Source: an uncultured bacterium
GTDB lineage: Bacteria > Bacillota > Clostridia > Oscillospirales > Ruminococcaceae
DNA: 29,005 nucleotides
Assembly (NCBI GenBank): GCA_905215595.1
Contig: CAJMQZ010000012.1
Location: forward strand, 1-29,005
Direction of reading: 5' to 3'
The translations under genes were made by a program, and so were the position numbers. The notes below the pieces were generated by a model that saw only the letters and a program-made list of their open reading frames with translations, did not search any database and had not been told where the DNA came from. How positions within the stretch are numbered: the stretch's first letter is position 1; each line of letters opens with the position of its first letter. This document shows, in pieces, positions 14,361-20,755 of this stretch.

Positions 14361-17063
14361 ATGTTTTCCAAAAAGATCTCGCGCCGCAGCTTTCTGAAGG
14401 TCAGTGCTGTGACCACCGCCATGGCCGCCATGGGCCTGCCTGCCTTTGCCGCAGAGGACACGGCAGAGGAGAATTGCTTCCAGACCCTGAACATCCCCCG
14501 GGCCACCGGCAGCACCGTGGACAAAAGCGTCCTGCTGAACGAGAGCCGCCTGTACCTCATCACGGATTTTGGGGCTGTGTCGGAGGGAGACCCCATCCAG
14601 AACACCAAGGCCATCAACGCCGCCATCCAGGCTGCCAGTCAGGCCGGCGGCGGCACCGTGGTAGTACCAGCAGGTGATTTTAAGAGCTACACCATCCGTC
14701 TCCAGAGCGGCGTCAACCTCCGCATCGACGCCAACGGCATCATCCGGGCTGCCCGGGCAGACCTGTACGACTGGTATGGCAACCAGACCATGGTGGGCGA
14801 GGGCGGAAACTACGATGAGCCGGAAGTGAACCTCTATGCCGGGCTCCAGGACCACGGCCACACCTACTTTGCCAACAGCCTGTTCTACGCCGCTGACAAG
14901 CACGATATCATGATCTACGGCGAGGGTCTCATCGACGGCAGCTACATGGACGACACCGGTACCCTCATCAATGTGCTGTCCGGCAGCGACCCCTCCAACC
15001 CCAAAAACCGCACCGACCGGGGCTACAGCTCCACCTGGTACGGCAACAAGGCCATTGCACTGGTGCGCTGCGAAAACGTGGTGCTGGACGGCATCCGCAT
15101 CCTGAACGGCGGCCACTTTGCCATTATTGCCGAGGGCACCCGGAACATGACGGTCAACGACCTGATCGTGGACACCAACCGGGACGCCTACAATATCGAC
15201 TGCAGCCAGGACGTTACCGTCAGCAACAGCCACTTCAACTCCCTTACGGACGACGCCATCGTCATGAAGGCTTCCTACGGTGCCGGCGTGTTCATGCCCA
15301 CCCAGAACGTCTTGATCGAGGACTGTGTGGTCAGCGGCTACGATGCCGGTTCTGTGATTACCGGAGCCTGCACCACCGATAAGATCGTGGCCACCGACGC
15401 CTGCGGTCCCACCGCCCGTGTCAAGTTTGGCACCGAGTCCACCTGCGGCTACCACACCGTCACCATCACCCGGGTCCGGTTCGAGCGTTCCCGTGGCTTC
15501 TGCATGGAGGCCGTTGACGGCAGCTCCCTCACCAACATCGTGATGACCGACTGCACCATGGACACCGTTTCCTCCTCTCCCATCTTTATTCGGGTAGGCG
15601 ATCGTGCCCGGTACCCCGTCACCGGCCACACCACTGAGCAGGCTATCAACGCCGCCAACGATGTGCGTCTGGACAATTCCGGCTGGGTGCTGCCCAACCG
15701 TGCCGAGTATCAGCTGTACCCCGTGGCCCGCTACAGCCCCTCTTATAATAAGAGCAAGACCGTCTCCATCGACGGCGTCTCCTCCTTTAAGGTGGTAGAC
15801 CCTGCCAACCCCACCCGGATCAACAACGCCAACCTAGCAGAGATCGACGGCAAGCTGTACCTCTACCGCTGGGATGATGCCCAGCACCAGTATGTGCCGG
15901 ATATGACCCGGGAGATCAGCCGGAAAGACGCTGTCTACTACGCCAACGCCACCGCTGCCAAGGACCTGGCCAGCGTCAGCAATGTGGAGATCAGCAACAT
16001 CCGCATCACTAACGTAGATCCCCGGTACCCCATCCTGCTGGAGGGCCTGGTGGACAGCAAGGTGAAGAACGTGATCCTGCGGAACATCTCGGTGCAGTAC
16101 CGGGGCGGCCTGTCCCTCCAGGAGGCTGTGGAACAGCGGCAGCTGGGCACCTACTGGGTCTACTCCCAGAGCGGCTCTGCCCCCACCGTGCAGAAACTGC
16201 CCTGGCTGGTGAACACCTTCTTCAGCAAGTGCGAGGGCCTGCTGCCCCGTGTGGCCTGGAAGAACGGCACCTGGGTAGACGACCCCTACAACGTACCGGA
16301 GATGGTAGCCGAGTACCCGGAGCCCTCCATCCTGGGCATCTTGCCGGCCTACGGCATCTACGCTCGTCACGTAGAGGGTCTGGTGCTGCAGAATGTGGCC
16401 CTGAACTATGTGATCCAGGATAAGCGTCCGGCTATCGTGCTGGATGACGTTTCCAACGCCGACCTGCGTACCGTGGCCGCCAAGACCGCTCTGGGCGTCA
16501 AGGCTGTAGTCACCGTGACCAACCACTACAAGCGTCATGTGGGCAACGAGTATGTGCCTGAGGAGCCCTATTTCACCACCACCTGCGAGAACCTGAAGCT
16601 GGGCCTGCTGAGCCGTGAACAGGTCACCGTGGATACCCCGGCACCCGGCACCCCGGCAGACAGCCTCTATGGCGACATCCGCCTGCCCATCCCGGAAAAC
16701 GGCTATCAGTTCGCCATTAAGACCCAGGACTATCCCCTGCCTCTGACGGTGCACCGCCCCTACTTCAGCCACATCGGGGACCAGACCCTCCAGCTGGGCC
16801 AGACCCTGACCCTGACTGTCTCGGGCCGGAACCCGGCCAACGGCGTCCGCACCACTCAGCCCCAGCCTGCTGCCGTCATCGAGGCTCTGGACGGCGGCCT
16901 GACCTACGGCACCGCCGGTCTGCTGCCTCTGGGCGCATCCTTTGACGCCGGTTCTCACACCCTCACCTTTACCCCCAAGGCCAAGGGCACCTACAAGGTC
17001 ACCTTTACCTTGGACGATGGCGTCATCCCCGTAAGAAAGACCGTTAAGATCACCGTGGCGTGA
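14361..17063 (+). CDS. Tat-exported GH28-like beta-helix glycoside hydrolase
   Basis: The 900-residue protein starts at 14361 behind AAAAAGGAGG. A twin-arginine signal, SRRSFLK (residues 7-13), and a probable AFA-AED cleavage near 30 indicate folded export. A parallel beta-helix of the polygalacturonase type begins with DFGAVSEGDPIQNTKAINAA (69-88). The GH28 active-site segments are partly kept: N-R-D (273-275) stands for N-T-D, and the acid pair is Asp297-Asp298 in LTDDAIVMKAS. The expected G-H-G region reads SGYDAGSVITG and the expected R-I-K region reads RGFCMEAVDG, so the usual His, Arg and Lys are absent. The C-terminus (about 800-900) is an Ig-like domain. Pectin-related or other uronic acid polysaccharides are plausible substrates; a non-hydrolytic or altered specificity cannot be excluded. 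Confidence 0.82.
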   Translation: MFSKKISRRSFLKVSAVTTAMAAMGLPAFAAEDTAEENCFQTLNIPRATGSTVDKSVLLNESRLYLITDFGAVSEGDPIQNTKAINAAIQAASQAGGGTVVVPAGDFKSYTIRLQSGVNLRIDANGIIRAARADLYDWYGNQTMVGEGGNYDEPEVNLYAGLQDHGHTYFANSLFYAADKHDIMIYGEGLIDGSYMDDTGTLINVLSGSDPSNPKNRTDRGYSSTWYGNKAIALVRCENVVLDGIRILNGGHFAIIAEGTRNMTVNDLIVDTNRDAYNIDCSQDVTVSNSHFNSLTDDAIVMKASYGAGVFMPTQNVLIEDCVVSGYDAGSVITGACTTDKIVATDACGPTARVKFGTESTCGYHTVTITRVRFERSRGFCMEAVDGSSLTNIVMTDCTMDTVSSSPIFIRVGDRARYPVTGHTTEQAINAANDVRLDNSGWVLPNRAEYQLYPVARYSPSYNKSKTVSIDGVSSFKVVDPANPTRINNANLAEIDGKLYLYRWDDAQHQYVPDMTREISRKDAVYYANATAAKDLASVSNVEISNIRITNVDPRYPILLEGLVDSKVKNVILRNISVQYRGGLSLQEAVEQRQLGTYWVYSQSGSAPTVQKLPWLVNTFFSKCEGLLPRVAWKNGTWVDDPYNVPEMVAEYPEPSILGILPAYGIYARHVEGLVLQNVALNYVIQDKRPAIVLDDVSNADLRTVAAKTALGVKAVVTVTNHYKRHVGNEYVPEEPYFTTTCENLKLGLLSREQVTVDTPAPGTPADSLYGDIRLPIPENGYQFAIKTQDYPLPLTVHRPYFSHIGDQTLQLGQTLTLTVSGRNPANGVRTTQPQPAAVIEALDGGLTYGTAGLLPLGASFDAGSHTLTFTPKAKGTYKVTFTLDDGVIPVRKTVKITVA

Positions 17064-17184
17064 TCCTGTCGGTTTTCTGCCTGCTCATAGGCCCCGGCTG
17101 GTTTCTCCCACAGCAGACCGGCCGGGGCCAGAGCAGTTCCGAAGCCGCTTGGACCGCAAGTTGTATCCATCTGTACGTTAGTGT

Positions 17185-17214
17185 TGCACAAATGCAGTTT
17201 GAAGTCTTTGTGCA
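17185..17214. promoter_or_regulatory. Inverted repeat upstream of the TRAP promoter
   Basis: TGCACAAA (17185-17192) and TTTGTGCA (17207-17214) are perfect reverse complements with a 14-base spacer. It lies about 60-90 bases upstream of the -35 and could be a second regulator site. The protein that would bind it is unknown. Confidence 0.4.
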
Positions 17215-17231
17215 TTATAACAAAAACAATC

Positions 17232-17268
17232 TTGACATTCTTTCGAAAAACAGGACATTTTTCGAAAG
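17232..17268 (+). promoter_or_regulatory. Candidate activator site of the TRAP operon
   Basis: AAAAACAGGACATTTT (17246-17261) matches the GH28-like promoter exactly, at the same 26-base distance from the -35. TTGACATT (17232) is an upstream half-site 20 bases before GGACATT. The core is also framed by a perfect 10-base inverted repeat, CTTTCGAAAA (17240-17249) and TTTTCGAAAG (17259-17268), which the GH28-like promoter lacks. Confidence 0.6.
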
Positions 17269-17271
17269 CCC

Positions 17272-17300
17272 TTGTTTCATTTCGGAAAATTTGCTAAAGT
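17272..17300 (+). promoter_or_regulatory. Promoter for the TRAP transporter operon
   Basis: TTGTTT (17272-17277) and TAAAGT (17295-17300) are 17 bases apart. The -35 is weak, as expected for an activator-dependent promoter. Confidence 0.6.
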
Positions 17301-17377
17301 GTGTACAGTCAATGAACGAAAGCTCCGGCACCTGTGCGCCCGGAGAAGTTCACAATTATTTAAGGAGGACGATTCCT

Positions 17378-18469
17378 ATGAAAATGATCTCTCGTCGTAG
17401 CTTTATGGCCGTTGCCGGTGCAGCTACCGCTGCTGTTGCTCTGACCGCCTGCGGTGGTTCCAAGAGCGGCTCCACTTCTACCGCTGCTTCCACCTCTACC
17501 GCAGCTTCTTCTGCTGCTGCCGGTGATGCAGCAGCTGCTGCCAGCGATCCCAAGGTGACTCTGGTCTACGCCGAGGTCAACCCGCTGGATACCATCGTTG
17601 GCCAGACCGCTACCCACTTCAAGGAGAAGGTCGAGGAGCTGACCGGCGGTTCCGTCGTCATCGACGTGCAGGCTTCCGGCGTTCTGGGTTCTGAGAACGA
17701 CGTTCTGGACGCAATTCTGGGCGGTTCTACCTCCATCGATATGAGCCGTATCTCCGCTTTCGCACTGACCAGCTACGGCTGCAACAAGTCCAAGCTGCTG
17801 TCCATCCCCTTCACCTTCGAGAACCGCGCACACTTCTGGAACTTCGCCAACAGCGAGCTGGCACCTGAGTTCCTGAACGAGCCCCAGGAGCTGGGCCTGC
17901 CCGTTCGCGGCATCTTCTACGGCGAGGAGGGCTTCCGTCACTTCTTCACTGTCAAGCCCGTTTCCGGCATCGCTGATTTCAAGGGCCTGAAGCTGCGCGT
18001 GTCCAACGACCCCGTCATGAACGGCATGGTCGAGGGCCTGGGCGCTAACCCCACCGTCGTCTCCTTCGGCGAGCTGTACAGCGCACTGCAGACCGGCGTT
18101 GTCGATGGCGCTGAGCAGCCCATCGCAAACTACAAGTCCAACGCCTTCCCCGAGGTCGCTAACAACCTGATCCTCGACGGCCATACTCTGGGCGCTATCC
18201 AGGCTGTCATCACCGACAACGCCTGGAACAAGCTGACCGAGAACCAGCAGGCTGCCGTCATGGAGGCTGCTGCGGATACGCAGGCATTCAACGCTGACCT
18301 GTCCGAGACCGCTGAGAACAAGGTCCTCGACGAGCTGAAGTCTTCCGGCTGCAACGTCATCGATGTCCCCGATAAGGCTCCCTGGCAGGAGGCTTGCGCT
18401 AAGGTCATCAGCGAGAACACCTCGGATCAGGCTGAGCTGTATCAGCAGCTGCTGGATATGAAGGCCTGA
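17378..18469 (+). CDS. TRAP transporter solute-binding lipoprotein (DctP family)
   Basis: The 363-residue binding protein belongs to the complete TRAP system that follows. The start at 17378 has AAGGAGGACGATTCCT upstream. The leader SRRSFMAVAGAATAAVALTAC ends in a lipobox with Cys25, followed by a low-complexity Ser/Thr/Ala tether (about 26-57). The DctP fold includes KLRVSND with Arg207, the conserved carboxylate-binding position, and GVVDGAEQPIANYKSNAF. The ligand is therefore probably an organic acid such as a uronate. It has a paralogue at 13065-14069, but the two are clearly divergent. Codons are strongly optimised, consistent with the high copy number binding proteins need. An attenuator-like hairpin separates it from the permease genes. 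Confidence 0.95.
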   Translation: MKMISRRSFMAVAGAATAAVALTACGGSKSGSTSTAASTSTAASSAAAGDAAAAASDPKVTLVYAEVNPLDTIVGQTATHFKEKVEELTGGSVVIDVQASGVLGSENDVLDAILGGSTSIDMSRISAFALTSYGCNKSKLLSIPFTFENRAHFWNFANSELAPEFLNEPQELGLPVRGIFYGEEGFRHFFTVKPVSGIADFKGLKLRVSNDPVMNGMVEGLGANPTVVSFGELYSALQTGVVDGAEQPIANYKSNAFPEVANNLILDGHTLGAIQAVITDNAWNKLTENQQAAVMEAAADTQAFNADLSETAENKVLDELKSSGCNVIDVPDKAPWQEACAKVISENTSDQAELYQQLLDMKA

Positions 18470-18499
18470 TAAAAGCGCCTTTATCCTGAAGTAGTACAT

Positions 18500-18548
18500 A
18501 GCCCGGCGGGGACTACGGGATACGCCCGCAGACCCGCCGGGCTTTTTT
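18500..18548 (+). terminator. Intercistronic terminator/attenuator within the TRAP operon
   Basis: The perfect 11-base stem AGCCCGGCGGG (18500-18510) with CCCGCCGGGCT (18533-18543) is followed by a T tract. It lies between the binding-protein gene and the permease genes, where partial read-through would keep the binding protein in excess. No separate promoter for the permease genes is evident in the 22 bases that remain. Confidence 0.78.
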
Positions 18549-18570
18549 ATAAGAGTATGGAGGAGATCCT

Positions 18571-19092
18571 ATGCCGAAAATCTTTACCACTCTGGATAAG
18601 ATCAAGCCGGCGTACGACGTCACCTACAAAGTGGTCCTGTTTATCTGCAAGATTCTGCTGATCGTGGATATTCTCATCACCACCATGTCGGTCGTTGGTC
18701 GTTACGTCCCGTTCATCCCGGACCCCGCATGGTCTGAAGAAGTCGTTCTGACCTGCATGAGCTACATGGCCGTGCTGAGTGCTGCTCTGGCCATCCGCCG
18801 CGGTGCCCATATCCGCATGACTGCGTTTGACGTGTATCTGCCCAAAACCGCCGTCAAGGTGCTGGATATTCTGGCCGATCTTGCCGTGTGTATTCTGGGT
18901 GTCATCATGATGGTGGTCGGCTGGAACTATGCCACCACTCTGGGCGGCCGCGGCTTCTACGTGTCCATGCCCTGGCTGAGCCGCTTCTGGATGTACTTCC
19001 CGGTGCCGCTGGCCGGTGTTGCCATGATCATCTTCGAGATCGAGGCACTGTACAACCACATCAAGAGCATTTTTGTAAAGGAGGAAGTGTAA
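18571..19092 (+). CDS. TRAP transporter small permease subunit (DctQ family)
   Basis: The 173-residue membrane protein has four hydrophobic segments (about 19-43, 60-76, 90-117 and 133-155), as in DctQ proteins. It carries the family segment WSEEVVLTCMSYMAVLSAALAIRRGAHIRM, in which the Glu pair and the RRGAHIRM loop are typical. DctQ pairs with the large subunit in the sodium-driven TRAP complex. GGAGGAGATCCT precedes the start. The large-subunit gene begins one base after its stop codon, so the two are translationally linked. Confidence 0.93.
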   Translation: MPKIFTTLDKIKPAYDVTYKVVLFICKILLIVDILITTMSVVGRYVPFIPDPAWSEEVVLTCMSYMAVLSAALAIRRGAHIRMTAFDVYLPKTAVKVLDILADLAVCILGVIMMVVGWNYATTLGGRGFYVSMPWLSRFWMYFPVPLAGVAMIIFEIEALYNHIKSIFVKEEV

Positions 19093-19093
19093 T

Positions 19094-20434
19094 ATGACAG
19101 TTCAGACACTGGCAATCATTGTCCTTCTTGTCAGCTTCTTTGTAATGATCTTCCTGCGTTTCCCCATTGCATACGCCGTTGGTCTTTCCAGCGTGCTGTG
19201 CATGATGGTGCAGGGTCAGGCACTGACCGATGTCTGCCGTCTGATGGTCAAGGGCATCTCGTCCTTCAGCCTGATGGCCGTCCCCTTCTTCATCACCATG
19301 GGCGTCCTCATGGGCAGCGGCGGCATCTCCGAAAAGCTGATCGCTCTGGCTGACGCCTGCGTCGGCTGGATGCGCGGCGGCATGGCAATGGTCAACATCG
19401 TTGCTTCCTACTTCTTCGGCGGTATTTCCGGTTCTGCATCTGCAGATACCGCTTCCATCGGCTCCATCATGATCCCCATGATGGTCGATCAGGGCTACGA
19501 CGCCGACTTCTCCACCGCTGTCACCATCACCTCCTCCTGCGAGGGCCTGCTGGTCCCCCCGAGCCACAACATGGTCATCTACGCCACCACCGCCGGCGGC
19601 ATCTCCGTGGGCAGCCTGTTCCTGGCCGGCTACCTGCCCGGCGCTCTGCTGGCCATCGTCCTGATGATCGGCTCCTACATCATCTCTGTCAAGGAGAATT
19701 ACCCCAAGGGCTCTCCCTTCACCATCAAGGGCTTCATCAAGCAACTGGGTACCTCCATCTGGGCTCTGGCCGCAGTCGTCATCGTCGTGTTCGGCGTTGT
19801 CGGCGGTGTGTTCACTGCTACCGAGTCCGCTGCTATCGCAGTTATCTACTCTCTGCTGGTCTCCGTTTTCGTCTACAAGGGCCTGGACTGGAAGGGCGTC
19901 TGGCACGCTCTGGACGAGTGCGTCAACACTCTGTCCATCGTCCTCATCCTGATCGCCACCTCTGCAGTGTTCGGCAACTGCCTGACCATGCTGCATGTGC
20001 CTGATCTGGCTGCAAACGCCATCACCAGCGTCACCAGCAACCCCTACATCATCGCACTGCTCATCGACCTCATCATCCTGGTGCTGGGCATGATCATGGA
20101 TATGGCTCCCATCATCCTGATCGCTACCCCCATCCTGCTGCCCATCGCCACCTCCATCGGCATCGATCCCATCCAGTTCGGTATCATCGTGGTTCTGAAC
20201 TGCGGCATCGGTCTGCTCACTCCTCCCGTTGGCTCCGTTTTGTTCATCGGCTCTGCCGTTGCAAAGCGTCCCATGGAGAAAGTGGTCAAGGCGACCCTGC
20301 CGTTCTACCTGTGCATGTTCATTGCACTGCTGCTGCTGACCTACGTCCCCGACATCAGCCTTGCTATCCCCAAGCTGCTGGGCGGCTACGTCAGCCCCAT
20401 CGCAAACCCGCTGGGCCCTGTGTTCATCCACTAA
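19094..20434 (+). CDS. TRAP transporter large permease subunit (DctM family)
   Basis: The 446-residue polytopic protein forms the transport channel of the TRAP system. Hallmarks are FFGGISGSASADTASIGSIM near residue 111 and a second similar hairpin, LNCGIGLLTPPVGSVLFIG, which are the two re-entrant loops of the DctM/ion-transporter fold. GLLVPPSHNMVIYA belongs to the first repeat. About 11-12 hydrophobic segments are visible. AAAGGAGG lies at the end of the preceding gene. With its neighbours it completes a three-component transporter, and the Arg-containing binding protein points to an acidic sugar or other carboxylate as cargo. Confidence 0.95.
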   Translation: MTVQTLAIIVLLVSFFVMIFLRFPIAYAVGLSSVLCMMVQGQALTDVCRLMVKGISSFSLMAVPFFITMGVLMGSGGISEKLIALADACVGWMRGGMAMVNIVASYFFGGISGSASADTASIGSIMIPMMVDQGYDADFSTAVTITSSCEGLLVPPSHNMVIYATTAGGISVGSLFLAGYLPGALLAIVLMIGSYIISVKENYPKGSPFTIKGFIKQLGTSIWALAAVVIVVFGVVGGVFTATESAAIAVIYSLLVSVFVYKGLDWKGVWHALDECVNTLSIVLILIATSAVFGNCLTMLHVPDLAANAITSVTSNPYIIALLIDLIILVLGMIMDMAPIILIATPILLPIATSIGIDPIQFGIIVVLNCGIGLLTPPVGSVLFIGSAVAKRPMEKVVKATLPFYLCMFIALLLLTYVPDISLAIPKLLGGYVSPIANPLGPVFIH

Positions 20435-20465
20435 GCGCAGCCTAAGGGAAACCCCTTGCATCTTT

Positions 20466-20513
20466 AAGACCGGAGCCTGTCAGCCCTTTGGGCTGCGGGC
20501 TCCGGTCTTTTTT
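20466..20513 (+). terminator. Terminator of the TRAP operon
   Basis: AAGACCGGAGCC (20466-20477) pairs with GGCTCCGGTCTT (20498-20509), an inner stem CAGCCC/GGGCTG tops it, and a T tract follows. Confidence 0.88.
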
Positions 20514-20652
20514 ACCCCTTCCGTCTGCTCACTGCGTTCGCATCCACCTTCCCCAAGGGGACGGCTTCAGTGACGGTGGCTAACTTTCCGGCATTGCCAA
20601 AAGGCGTCCCCTTGGGGGAGCTGTCAAAGCCGCAGGCTTTGGCTGAGGGGGT
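20514..20652. repeat. Dispersed imperfect-palindrome repeat
   Basis: The ends ACCCCTTCCGTC and GGCTGAGGGGGT are roughly complementary. Inside, TCCCCAAGGGGACG and CGTCCCCTTGGGGGA face each other around a central segment, so the whole 139 bases can form a branched hairpin. No open frame is supported. It resembles short mobile palindromes that I recall from Faecalibacterium-like genomes. The repeat near 235 shares the CCTTCCCC and GGTGGC elements. Confidence 0.6.
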
Positions 20653-20691
20653 GCGCTCCGCAGGAAAACCCTGCACCAAAATGCGGACAGC

Positions 20692-20720
20692 TTGCACGGC
20701 GGGGAACACTATGATAAAAT
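20692..20720 (+). promoter_or_regulatory. Promoter for the kinase-like gene
   Basis: TTGCAC (20692-20697) and TAAAAT (20715-20720) are 17 bases apart, 36 bases before the start codon. Confidence 0.68.
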
Positions 20721-20755
20721 AAAGTGTATAGAAGCTGGGAAGGGGAGAGAACACT

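Larger units (their letters stand above)
17064..17377 (+). other. Intergenic region between the GH28-like gene and the TRAP operon
   Basis: This 314-base stretch has no gene. A hairpin GGCCCCGGC (17090-17098) with GCCGGGGCC (17121-17129) follows the GH28-like stop, but no T tract follows it, so it is a weak terminator or a transcript-end stabiliser. An 8-base inverted repeat TGCACAAA/TTTGTGCA lies at 17185-17214. The activator-like site (17232-17268) and promoter (17272-17300) of the TRAP operon come next, and the rest is a 70-base leader. Confidence 0.6.
20435..20755. other. Intergenic region between the TRAP operon and the kinase-like gene
   Basis: This 321-base stretch has no gene. It contains the TRAP terminator (20466-20513), a dispersed imperfect-palindrome repeat (20514-20652) and the promoter of the kinase-like gene (20692-20720). 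Confidence 0.7.

Noticed and set aside
14262..15629. 455-codon minus-strand open frame opposite the GH28-like gene
   Set aside because: It is an antisense shadow that also runs through the GH28-like promoter region; no family motif is visible.
17090..17129. GC-rich hairpin after the GH28-like gene as an intrinsic terminator
   Set aside because: The stem is good, but no T tract follows it and the loop is 22 bases, so I list it only as a hairpin within the intergenic region.
17360..18499. 379-codon minus-strand open frame opposite the TRAP binding-protein gene
   Set aside because: It is an antisense shadow, with no ribosome site or recognisable domain.
19061..20461. 466-codon minus-strand open frame opposite the large permease gene
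   Set aside because: It is an Asp/Gln/His-rich shadow of a membrane protein gene, with no ribosome site.
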